Of a stretch of DNA of 5,737 nucleotides, positions 1-5,363 are shown piece by piece. The notes under the pieces are model-generated. The model ran no database searches, had not been told where the DNA came from, and worked only from the letters and a program-made list of their open reading frames with translations. The stretch lies in contig NZ_JYJG01000354.1 of assembly GCF_000955955.1 (NCBI RefSeq), forward strand, positions 1 through 5,737. The letters are read 5' to 3'. The translations under genes and the position numbers were made by a program. Source of the stretch: Lentzea aerocolonigenes. Lineage in GTDB: Bacteria; Actinomycetota; Actinomycetes; Mycobacteriales; Pseudonocardiaceae. Position 1 is the first letter of the stretch. Every line of letters starts with the position of its first letter.

Positions 1-52
1 GATCAAGAGTTGGCGGTACTTGCAGACGCCTTAACAGCAACCGGGGCGGCGG
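1..52. other. Short stretch downstream of the DUF742 gene, no gene seen
   Basis: These 52 bases lie beyond the DUF742 stop codon in the direction of transcription and are somewhat richer in A/T than the flanking gene. I see no start codon with a ribosome binding site. A weak GGCG/CGCC pairing (13-16 with 28-31) is too short, and lacks a T-tract, to be called a terminator. Conservons usually continue with a small Ras-like GTPase beginning at or near the end of the DUF742 gene. No P-loop (GxxxxGK) coding is visible here in any frame. Either the operon ends here, or the GTPase starts further left, or the window edge is a cloning junction. Confidence 0.5.
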
Positions 53-571
53 CTAGAGGCGGCGCAACCCCGCGAGCACCCGCTCCAGCAACGCACCGTC
101 CGGACGCTCCTCGCCGTACGACGACGCGGTGCGGTGCACGTCGATCAGCCCGTGCGACGCCATGTCGCCGAGCAGCACCTTCGTGACGCCCAACGGCAGG
201 TGGCGCAGAGACGCGATCTCCGCCACCGACCGCGGCGACTGGCACAGCGCGAGCACGTCGTGGTGCTCGGGCCGCACCGCGGTCGCCGAGCGCTCGTTCA
301 CCGAGACCAGCGTCTCGATCTCCAGGTGCACCTCGGACGTGGTGCGGCCACCGGTCCACGCGTAGGCGCGCACGATGGATGCCGACGACTCGATGGACGG
401 CAACGGCGGCACCGGCTCGAACGGCAGCGTCGCGTACGGGTCCGGCTCGGGCGGGGGCTCCGCGGCACGCGTGGCCTTCTTCTTGCCGCGCTTGCGGATC
501 CGCGCGCTGTCGAAGCTGAAACCGCTGACCAGGTCGCCGAAGCTGACCTGCTCCTCAGACTCCCCGTTCAT
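53..571 (-). CDS. DUF742 protein (conservon component, CvnC-like)
   Basis: The product is a 172-residue cytoplasmic protein of the DUF742 family, the usual third member of actinomycete conservons after the kinase and Roadblock protein. Visible family features are the IVRAYAWTGGRT block (about residues 66-77), then IETLVSV (85-91), and a winged-helix-like segment containing PRSVAEIA and LPLGVTKVLLGDMASHGLI (113-143). The first 60 residues are variable: a basic KRGKKK patch at 27-32, followed by a proline/glutamate-rich linker. The C-terminus LLERVLAGLRRL is typical. The ATG at 571 overlaps the Roadblock stop as ATGA. It has only a weak purine-rich upstream sequence, so translation is probably coupled. 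An in-frame ATG further upstream at 661 lies inside the Roadblock gene and adds 30 residues of low-complexity shadow sequence, so I rejected it. DUF742 proteins are thought to act with the GTPase and kinase in signalling; a DNA-binding role is unproven. Confidence 0.9.
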   Translation of the reverse strand: MNGESEEQVSFGDLVSGFSFDSARIRKRGKKKATRAAEPPPEPDPYATLPFEPVPPLPSIESSASIVRAYAWTGGRTTSEVHLEIETLVSVNERSATAVRPEHHDVLALCQSPRSVAEIASLRHLPLGVTKVLLGDMASHGLIDVHRTASSYGEERPDGALLERVLAGLRRL

Positions 572-966
572 GCCAGCTCGGCCCGCAGTTCCGGCGTGAG
601 CAGCTGGCCCACCTGCCGCACGACGACGGTCATCTCGTACGCGACCTGCGCGACGTCGCACGAGTTCGACGCCAGCACCGCGAGCACCGAGCCGTCGCTG
701 ATCGACGACAGCAGCATCACGCCGCGGTCCATCTGCACGACCGTGCGGACGACCGACTCACCCGCGAAGCACTGGGACGCCGACTCCGCGAGCGACACCA
801 CGCCGGCCACGATCGCCGCGAACTGCGGTGCGACGTGCTGCGGAAGCTTCGACGACGAGATCAACACCAACCCGTCGGCCGAGATCACCACGGCGTGCTC
901 GATGCCGGGTGTTCTGTCGGCGAAGTTGGTGACCAGCCAGCCGAACTGGTCCACCTGCGTGCTCAT
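568..966 (-). CDS. Roadblock/LC7 domain protein (conservon component, CvnB-like)
   Basis: This 132-residue soluble protein is almost entirely one Roadblock/LC7 (MglB-like) domain, and its length is usual for the family. Visible features are the opening helix FGWLVTNFADRTPGIEHAVVISADGL (about residues 8-33), the central helix with VAPQFAAIVAGVVSLAESASQ (45-65) and the strand pair TVVQMDRGVMLLSSISDGSVLAVLA (75-99). Roadblock proteins dimerise and typically bind small Ras-like GTPases such as MglA or the CvnD type. In conservons this protein is thought to link the sensor kinase to the GTPase. The ATG at 966 overlaps the kinase stop as ATGA and has a clear ribosome binding site, AGGAG, at 976-972 with five bases of spacing. 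It can therefore be translated both by coupling and by fresh initiation. Its end overlaps the DUF742 start by four bases. Confidence 0.95.
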   Translation of the reverse strand: MSTQVDQFGWLVTNFADRTPGIEHAVVISADGLVLISSSKLPQHVAPQFAAIVAGVVSLAESASQCFAGESVVRTVVQMDRGVMLLSSISDGSVLAVLASNSCDVAQVAYEMTVVVRQVGQLLTPELRAELA

Positions 967-3101
967 CGACTCTCCTGCCGGTCGGGAAGGCCTCGCTGCA
1001 CGCCGCGCTGGAAGGCGTCGAGGAAGCCCCGGGCCGACTCAGGCGACTGGCGTGCTGGTGCGGGAGGAGGCGGCGGAGCGCCAGCGGGTGACTCGAACCA
1101 CGACGCCGTAGCTTGCGCTGACTCCGGTTCCATCGCCGGGCCGGACATCATCGGCCGCGCCGGCTGCTGCTGGTGCTCTGTCGCTTCCCCTCGGAAAGAC
1201 TCCCAGGACTCTTCGCGTCGTGGTGCCAGTTCCGCCGGAACCAACACGATCGCGCGAGTCCCCTTGCCTTGTTGAGCATCGAGACGTACCACGATCTGGT
1301 GGCGTGCGGCGAGCCTTCCGACGACGAAAAGTCCCATTTCGCGGAAGACCTGGACCTCCACGCCCTCACCCGCGGCCTCCAGCCGCCGGTTCACCACGGC
1401 CAGCGCCTCGGGGTCGATGCCGATGCCGTGGTCGACCACGTCGATCTGCACGATGTCGCCTGCCTCGATCGACGCGCTGATCGAGACCTGGGTGTGCGGC
1501 GGCGAGAAAGCCGTTGCGTTGTCAAGAAGTTCGGCGAGCAGTCGCACGAGGTCGCTTGCCACATAACCGACTACTTCGGCATTCGGCGCCGTGTGCACCA
1601 TCACCCGTTGGTATTGCTCGATCTCGGCCGCCGCCGCGCGCAGCACGTCGGTGAGCGGGATCGGGCGGTGGAACCTGCGGGCCACGTCGCCGCCGGAAAG
1701 CACCATCAGGTTCTCGTTGTTGCGGCGCATGCGGGTGGCGAGGTGGTCGAGCTTGAAGAGGTTCGCGAGCTGGTCCGGGTCCTCCTCGTACTTCTCCAGC
1801 TCCTCCATCAGCTTGAGCTGGCGTTCGACGAGGCTCTGGCTGCGCCGCGAGAGGTTCACGAAGATGTTGCGCATGTTCGCGCGCATGCCGGCCTGCTCGA
1901 TGACCGACTTGACGGCCTGCTTGTGCACCGCGTCGAACGCGCGCGCCACCTGGCCGAACTCCTCGGTCGTGTCGACCGGCACCGGGTCGATCTCCGTGCT
2001 GCCGCGACCGGTCGCGACCATTTCGGGAAGTTTGTGCCACGCCACCTCGAGTGCGGAGCGGCGCAGGGCGTTCAAAGATCGCAGCAGGTAACGGCCGACG
2101 ACGAACCCGATGGTGCCGGCCAGGATCAGGCTGGCGAACAGGATCGCGGACGCCGCACCGGCCTGGTCGCTGGTCTCGTCGCGCAGGCGGTTCGCGGTGT
2201 CGCGCAGGTCGTTCTGCAGGCCCGTCACCACGCCGTCGAGCGACGTCGCGACCGCTCCGGAGGCCTTGCTCCAGTCCGAGGCCGCGATGGGCAACGGCTT
2301 GGGCCTGGCCGTACCGGTGCCGGTGCTGGGCGCGTCGGAGGTCGGGTGCAGCACCGCGGTGGCGAGCATCTTGCGCTGCGCCTCGATGTCCGGCCCGTTG
2401 AAGAACGACCAGTACGAGCTCAGCTGCTCCGGCGTCGCGAGTGCCGCGAACTGGCCGGCGATGTAGCCGAGCTTGACGTTCGACTCGACGAGCGAGCGCA
2501 CCTCGGCCGTGACGAGCTGGCCGCGGGTGAGCCCGGACAGCACGACCGCCTGCTGGTAGAGGACCTGCTCCTGCACGTGCAGCGCGTGGTGCAGGCCCAT
2601 CGCCGTGCGGGACAGGGCCGCGTCGCCGAACTCGCTGGCGAGCACCTCGTCCACGTCGAGCATCGACTCGGTGAGGGAGGTGTACTCCTTGATCACGCCC
2701 GGCACGTCGCCGGTCTTCTCGCGCAGCGCGGGCAGACCACCGATGCGGGACTTGACGTCGTCCATGCGGGCCGTGACGACCTGCGACAGCGAGGTCTTCG
2801 CGACTTGGGCGCGCAACGCGGTTCGAGCGTCGTCGGTGCGCTTGATCTGTTCCTGGAGCGCCTGCGGGCCGGAGCCCTCCGCGACGATCCGCCGTTCCGC
2901 CTGCACGCCCTCGATCACGGGGATCAGCGCCGAACGGACCTTCACCAGCCGCTGGAGTGCCGCGTAGGACTCGGCGCGTTCCATGTGCGAATGGATCTGC
3001 AGTACGCCGGCGCCCACCGCGATGAAGACCGGAACGATCAACACCGCGGCGAGCTTCACCGGCAGGCGCCAGTTGCGCCAGTTGACGAGCGAGTTGAACA
3101 T
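963..3101 (-). CDS. Conservon-type sensor histidine kinase with NIT-like sensor region (CvnA-like)
   Basis: This is a 712-residue membrane sensor kinase. In order: TM1 (about 17-36); an all-helical extracytoplasmic region (40-310) resembling nitrate/nitrite-sensor (NIT) domains, with VIEGVQAERRIVAEG at 62-76 and TPEQLSSYWSFFNGP at 223-237; TM2 (318-339); a HAMP-like linker (340-395); a helical region (405-470) with LDHLATRMRRNNENLMVL at 451-468; and an HATPase_c domain (515-622) with N-box ELLDNATAFSPP (524-535), G1 VVDHGIGID (555-563), G2 around G590 and GKGTRA (612-617). Residues 625-712 form a Pro/Ser/Glu-rich, probably disordered tail. H453 in LDHL sits where a phosphoacceptor could be, but the box is not canonical HisKA. 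The ATG at 3101 shares its A with the upstream stop (TGATG) and has no clear Shine-Dalgarno sequence. The signal sensed is unknown. An extra 25 residues, if read from 3176, would fall inside the small-subunit gene, so I rejected that start. Confidence 0.93.
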   Translation of the reverse strand: MFNSLVNWRNWRLPVKLAAVLIVPVFIAVGAGVLQIHSHMERAESYAALQRLVKVRSALIPVIEGVQAERRIVAEGSGPQALQEQIKRTDDARTALRAQVAKTSLSQVVTARMDDVKSRIGGLPALREKTGDVPGVIKEYTSLTESMLDVDEVLASEFGDAALSRTAMGLHHALHVQEQVLYQQAVVLSGLTRGQLVTAEVRSLVESNVKLGYIAGQFAALATPEQLSSYWSFFNGPDIEAQRKMLATAVLHPTSDAPSTGTGTARPKPLPIAASDWSKASGAVATSLDGVVTGLQNDLRDTANRLRDETSDQAGAASAILFASLILAGTIGFVVGRYLLRSLNALRRSALEVAWHKLPEMVATGRGSTEIDPVPVDTTEEFGQVARAFDAVHKQAVKSVIEQAGMRANMRNIFVNLSRRSQSLVERQLKLMEELEKYEEDPDQLANLFKLDHLATRMRRNNENLMVLSGGDVARRFHRPIPLTDVLRAAAAEIEQYQRVMVHTAPNAEVVGYVASDLVRLLAELLDNATAFSPPHTQVSISASIEAGDIVQIDVVDHGIGIDPEALAVVNRRLEAAGEGVEVQVFREMGLFVVGRLAARHQIVVRLDAQQGKGTRAIVLVPAELAPRREESWESFRGEATEHQQQPARPMMSGPAMEPESAQATASWFESPAGAPPPPPAPARQSPESARGFLDAFQRGVQRGLPDRQESR

Positions 3102-3208
3102 CAGACGAAGAGCTTGGCCGCGTTCAGGAAGAGCCGGTACAGGCCGTAGGCGAGCGGGATGCCCACCCACAACCACGCGCCGATCAGCAACAAGCGCTGG
3201 GAGTTCAC
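3101..3208 (-). CDS. MFS transporter small subunit, 35-residue single-helix membrane protein
   Basis: This tiny gene encodes 35 residues. A GTG start at 3208 overlaps the transporter stop as GTGA, and its TGA shares one base with the kinase ATG. The protein has a short polar N-terminus (VNSQR), one hydrophobic helix containing LLLIGAWLWVGIPLAYG (about 6-22) and a C-terminal amphipathic stretch ending NAAKLFV. I recognise the WLWVGIPLAYG core from the small proteins annotated as 'MFS transporter small subunit' that follow OFA-family transporters in actinobacteria. This comes from memory and was not searched. It presumably sits in the cytoplasmic membrane and assists or stabilises the adjacent transporter. 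A purine run, GGAAGG, lies about 12 bases upstream, far for a Shine-Dalgarno, so translation is probably coupled. A longer same-frame reading from 3286 adds an Arg/Gly-rich shadow and was rejected. Confidence 0.85.
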   Translation of the reverse strand: MNSQRLLLIGAWLWVGIPLAYGLYRLFLNAAKLFV

Positions 3209-4677
3209 TTGCTCACCACGCCTTCCACGTCGTCGGAGTCCGCAGCCTCGGCCTCTGCGACGTCCGCCGCCTCGGCCTCGTTCCACTTGGCGACCGTGGC
3301 CTCGTCGTCCGTCTTCGGCGCGGGCTTGTCGGGCTCGCCAGAAATCTCTTCAGCCGGCTTGGGCTCGTGGAACTTCGGGTTCACCGGTCGAACCAGCTCG
3401 TTCGCCACGAAACCAACGACCAGCAGCGAGATCATGATGTAGAACGACGTGGCGTACAAGTCGGGACCGGTGTGGCCCGCCTTCTTGCCCGCGTCCGCGA
3501 TGGCGTTGACGATCAGCGGCCCGAGGACACCGGCGACCGACCACGCGGTCAGCAGGCGGCCGTGGATCGCGCCGACCTGGTAGGTGCCGAACAGGTCGCG
3601 CAGGTAGGCCGGAATCGTGGCGAAGCCGCCGCCGTAGAACGACAGGATCACCATCGCCGCGACCACGAACAGCGGGGTGCTGGTCGGGCCGAGGGTCAGC
3701 AGCACCAGGTAGAGCAGCGCGCCGGCACCGAGGTAGACGCGGTAGATGTTCTTGCGGCCCACGATGTCCGAAGTGGACGACCAGACGAACCGGCCGGCCA
3801 TGTTCGCGGCGCTGAGCAGCGCCACGAAACCGGTGGCGGCGGTCGCGAGGACCGGCGTCGACGACTCCTTGAAGAAGTCGACCAGCATCGGCGCGGCCTT
3901 CTCCAGGATGCCGATGCCCGCGGTGACGTTGAAGCACAGCACCACCCAGAGCAGCCAGAACTGCGGCGTCTTGATCGCGTTGTTCGCCGAGACGTTGAAC
4001 GCGACGGTGGCCTTCGGCTTGTCCTTGAGCAGCGCCGCCTTCTCCTCCGTGAACTCCTTGGAGGGCAGGCGGATGAGCAGGACGCCGACGCTCATGAAGA
4101 TCGCGTAGACGATGCCGTGGATGAGGAAGGCCTTGCCGATGCCCGACGTCGAGGTGTTGCCGAACGCGGTCAGCATCGAGGTCGACCAGGGTGACGCGAT
4201 CAACGCTCCGCCGCCGAAGCCCATGATCGCGATGCCGGTCGCCATGCCCGGCCGGTCGGGGAACCACTTGATCAGCGTCGAGACCGGCGAGATGTAGCCG
4301 ATGCCGAGGCCGATGCCGCCGATCAGGCCGTAGCCCACGACGACGACCCAGTACATGCCCGCCCACACGCCGACCGCCGAGATCAGCAGACCGGAGCAGA
4401 AGGCCAGCAGCGACATGAACATCGCCCAGCGCGGCCCCTTGCGCTCCACGGTCGTGCCGAGCACCGCGGCCGAGAGCCCGAGCATCACGATGCCGAGCTG
4501 GAAGGGCAGAGCCGACTGCGTTCCCGTGATACCGAGAGATTTCTCCAGAGGCGTCTTGAAGACGCTCCAGGCGTAGGCCTGACCAATGGAGAGATGAATC
4601 GCCAGTGCTGCGGGCGGAACGAGCCAGCGGTTCCATCCGGGAGGCGCGACTGTGCGTTCGCGCGCTAAGAACCCCAC
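3205..4677 (-). CDS. OFA-family MFS transporter (oxalate/formate antiporter-like)
   Basis: This is a 490-residue inner-membrane transporter with 12 predicted helices: about 19-39, 58-76, 85-105, 109-131, 147-168, 185-203, then a central loop, then 238-258, 276-295, 315-330, 335-355, 374-394 and 408-427. Features I associate with the oxalate:formate antiporter family are SIGQAYAWSVFK (30-41), GYISPVSTLIKWFPDRPGMATG (127-148), GRFVWSSTSDIVGRKN (295-310) and GGGFATIPAYLRDLFG (349-364). The substrate is probably a small carboxylate but cannot be assigned. The C-terminal 50 residues are an acidic Ala/Glu/Asp tail. I chose GTG 4677 because it gives the family-like opening VGFLARERT, has GGGG five bases upstream, and lies about 30 bases after a good promoter. 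The longer reading from 4782 would begin upstream of that promoter. Codon 4 is TTA, rare in such genomes. The gene heads the leftward five-gene operon. Confidence 0.93.
   Translation of the reverse strand: MGFLARERTVAPPGWNRWLVPPAALAIHLSIGQAYAWSVFKTPLEKSLGITGTQSALPFQLGIVMLGLSAAVLGTTVERKGPRWAMFMSLLAFCSGLLISAVGVWAGMYWVVVVGYGLIGGIGLGIGYISPVSTLIKWFPDRPGMATGIAIMGFGGGALIASPWSTSMLTAFGNTSTSGIGKAFLIHGIVYAIFMSVGVLLIRLPSKEFTEEKAALLKDKPKATVAFNVSANNAIKTPQFWLLWVVLCFNVTAGIGILEKAAPMLVDFFKESSTPVLATAATGFVALLSAANMAGRFVWSSTSDIVGRKNIYRVYLGAGALLYLVLLTLGPTSTPLFVVAAMVILSFYGGGFATIPAYLRDLFGTYQVGAIHGRLLTAWSVAGVLGPLIVNAIADAGKKAGHTGPDLYATSFYIMISLLVVGFVANELVRPVNPKFHEPKPAEEISGEPDKPAPKTDDEATVAKWNEAEAADVAEAEAADSDDVEGVVSK
3238..3279 (-). 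repeat. 24-bp imperfect tandem repeat in the acidic transporter tail
   Basis: The plus-strand block GTCCGCAGCCTCGGCCTC (3238-3255) recurs 24 bases later at 3262-3279 with one mismatch in 18. The offset is exactly eight codons, so the transporter tail contains EAEAAD twice (residues 467-472 and 475-480). It looks like an in-frame slippage duplication in a tail free to vary in length. Confidence 0.7.
4666..4668 (-). promoter_or_regulatory. TTA leucine codon at codon 4 of the OFA transporter
   Basis: Plus-strand bases 4666-4668 are taa, so the minus-strand transporter reads GTG GGG TTC TTA. TTA is the rarest leucine codon in high-GC actinomycetes. In Streptomyces its tRNA (bldA) accumulates late, so such codons delay or gate translation. 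The other plausible in-frame starts (GTG 4695, TTG 4698) also lie before the TTA. I found no start between it and the first transmembrane helix, so it lies within the coding region on any reasonable start choice. The regulatory effect is inference. Confidence 0.6.
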
Positions 4678-4682
4678 TTTAT

Positions 4683-4686
4683 CCCC
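4683..4686 (-). promoter_or_regulatory. Ribosome binding site for the OFA transporter
   Basis: The minus strand reads GGTTGGGGATAAAGTG, with GGGG at 4686-4683 and five bases before GTG 4677. It is a partial Shine-Dalgarno match only. It still favours GTG 4677 over GTG 4695, which is preceded by a T-rich stretch with no purine run. Confidence 0.45.
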
Positions 4687-4714
4687 AACCGTCACCAAAA
4701 ACGCGGACCGAACG

Positions 4715-4743
4715 ATCCTAGGCCAGGTGTACACGTGCGACAA
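4715..4743 (-). promoter_or_regulatory. Predicted leftward promoter, TTGTCG-N17-TAGGAT
   Basis: On the minus strand, TTGTCG (4743-4738) is followed after 17 bases by TAGGAT (4720-4715), close to the actinomycete housekeeping-sigma pattern TTGacn/TAnnnT. A transcript starting near 4708 would have a leader of about 30 bases before GTG 4677. This would drive the transporter and, by the overlapping layout, the conservon genes. Confidence 0.55.
4724..4737. promoter_or_regulatory. Palindrome CAGGTGTACACGTG inside the leftward promoter spacer
   Basis: The core GTGTACAC (4727-4734) is a perfect 8-bp palindrome. With flanks CA and TG it extends to 14 bases with one mismatched pair. It lies entirely in the spacer between -35 and -10 of the leftward promoter, a position where a bound protein would block or remodel initiation. 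The binding protein is unknown. Confidence 0.4.
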
Positions 4744-4766
4744 CGGTCTGGACCTGTCCGTCCGAT

Positions 4767-4783
4767 GTTGCATACGACGCAAC
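4767..4783. promoter_or_regulatory. Inverted repeat GTTGC-N7-GCAAC, candidate operator
   Basis: GTTGC (4767-4771) and GCAAC (4779-4783) form a 5-bp inverted repeat with a 7-base spacer, 17 bases in all. Its centre is about 67 bases upstream of the predicted leftward transcription start, a usual place for an activator. It is about 146 bases upstream of the rightward start. No regulator gene is visible to assign to it. Confidence 0.35.
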
Positions 4784-4848
4784 TTCGGGGGCTACTCCAG
4801 GTCAAGATCACTGAGGTATCCTCGCGTCCGGCCATTTGAGACGAATGC

Positions 4849-4878
4849 AGTGTCCGGTTTTGCCCGGTTCCCGGCACT
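4849..4878. repeat. Bulged inverted repeat with CCGGTT direct repeats upstream of the rightward promoter
   Basis: AGTGTCCGG (4849-4857) pairs with CCGGCACT (4871-4878), eight pairs with one bulged base. Between and overlapping them, CCGGTT occurs at 4854-4859 and again at 4864-4869, 10 bases apart, which is about one helical turn. The block ends eight bases before the -35 of the rightward promoter. It could be an operator, or chance in GC-rich DNA. Confidence 0.3.
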
Positions 4879-4886
4879 CAGGCACG

Positions 4887-4914
4887 TTGACTGCACACGT
4901 GAGAGCGCTACAGT
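4887..4914 (+). promoter_or_regulatory. Predicted rightward promoter, TTGACT-N16-TACAGT
   Basis: TTGACT (4887-4892) and TACAGT (4909-4914) are separated by 16 bases and match the housekeeping-sigma pattern well. Transcription would begin near 4920, leaving a leader of about 23 bases before the ATG of the DUF485 gene. The spacer contains CACGTG (4896-4901). Confidence 0.6.
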
Positions 4915-4943
4915 GGTCGCCGCACAGCGAGGGGCGGGGGTAC

Positions 4944-5360
4944 ATGACCAAGGCGATGTGGTCGCCTGGCGAAACGCAACACGAGCATCGGGAAATCCGG
5001 GGTTTCGCGTCGTTCGACGACCCCGAGTCTTTGTCGTACGTGGATTCGAACGGCAAACCGAACTTCGCGTTGATTCAGCAGACCGACGAATTCCGCGCCC
5101 TGCGCCGCCGGCTCACGACGTTCATCTTCCCGATGACCGCTTTGTTCCTCGCGTCCTACCTGACGTTCGTGCTGCTGTCCGCTTATGCGCACGAGCTCGT
5201 CAGCACCAAGGTAATCGGTGTGATCAACCTCGGGATCCTGCTGGGACTCGGGCAGTTCGTCACGTCGATACTCATCACGCTCGGTTATGCCCGTTACGCA
5301 AAGCGACGGCTGGACCCGCAGCGCAAATTGCTCGCAGAGAAGACAGGCGTCGAGGAGTAA
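4944..5360 (+). CDS. DUF485 family inner-membrane protein preceding the ActP-type symporter
   Basis: This is a 138-residue protein with two transmembrane helices, about 60-82 (FIFPMTALFLASYLTFVLLSA) and 92-114. The DUF485 pattern is visible: FRALRRRLTTFIFPMTALF (50-68), AYAHEL, then IGVINLGILLGLGQF (91-105) and a final YARYAKRRLDP (115-125). The first 45 residues are polar and probably cytoplasmic, longer than in compact family members such as E. coli YjcH. DUF485 genes typically sit directly upstream of acetate/monocarboxylate sodium symporters, as here. The protein may be an accessory subunit, but its role is not established. ATG 4944 was chosen because of the purine-rich leader GAGGGG (4929-4934) and the promoter at 4887-4914. 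In-frame ATG 4836 lies upstream of that promoter and is rejected. Confidence 0.92.
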   Translation: MTKAMWSPGETQHEHREIRGFASFDDPESLSYVDSNGKPNFALIQQTDEFRALRRRLTTFIFPMTALFLASYLTFVLLSAYAHELVSTKVIGVINLGILLGLGQFVTSILITLGYARYAKRRLDPQRKLLAEKTGVEE

Positions 5361-5363
5361 GGC

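Noticed and set aside
13..31. Possible terminator hairpin after the DUF742 gene
   Set aside because: The stem is only four base pairs with an 11-base loop and no T-tract.
3..359. Minus-strand 118-residue open frame whose end (APVAVK) faintly resembles the sequence before a GTPase P-loop
   Set aside because: It is Arg/Ala/Gly-rich, lies out of frame inside the DUF742 gene and stops at once without any P-loop motif. It is a GC-bias shadow.
134..1111. Plus-strand 325-residue open frame antisense to the DUF742 and Roadblock genes
   Set aside because: It has no ribosome binding site and no family motif, and it covers two well-supported genes on the other strand.
1173..3149. Plus-strand 658-residue open frame antisense to the kinase
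   Set aside because: The Arg/His/Leu/Val-rich, low-complexity product has no recognisable motif and mirrors the third-position GC bias of the well-supported kinase.
2983..4194. Plus-strand 403-residue open frame antisense to the transporter
   Set aside because: The composition is dominated by Arg, Gly, Asp and Val with no motif. The opposite strand encodes a clear 12-helix transporter.
4750..4759. Short palindrome GGAC-CT-GTCC near the leftward -35
   Set aside because: Four-base arms are expected by chance in DNA this rich in G and C, and there is no second copy.
4678..4782. Upstream start (MRRMQHRTD) for the OFA transporter at 4782
   Set aside because: It would start before the predicted promoter at 4715-4743, adds 35 residues that do not look like the family, and has no ribosome binding site.
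4836..4943. Upstream ATG at 4836 for the DUF485 gene
   Set aside because: It precedes the predicted promoter at 4887-4914 and adds 36 residues without family resemblance. ATG 4944 has a purine-rich leader.
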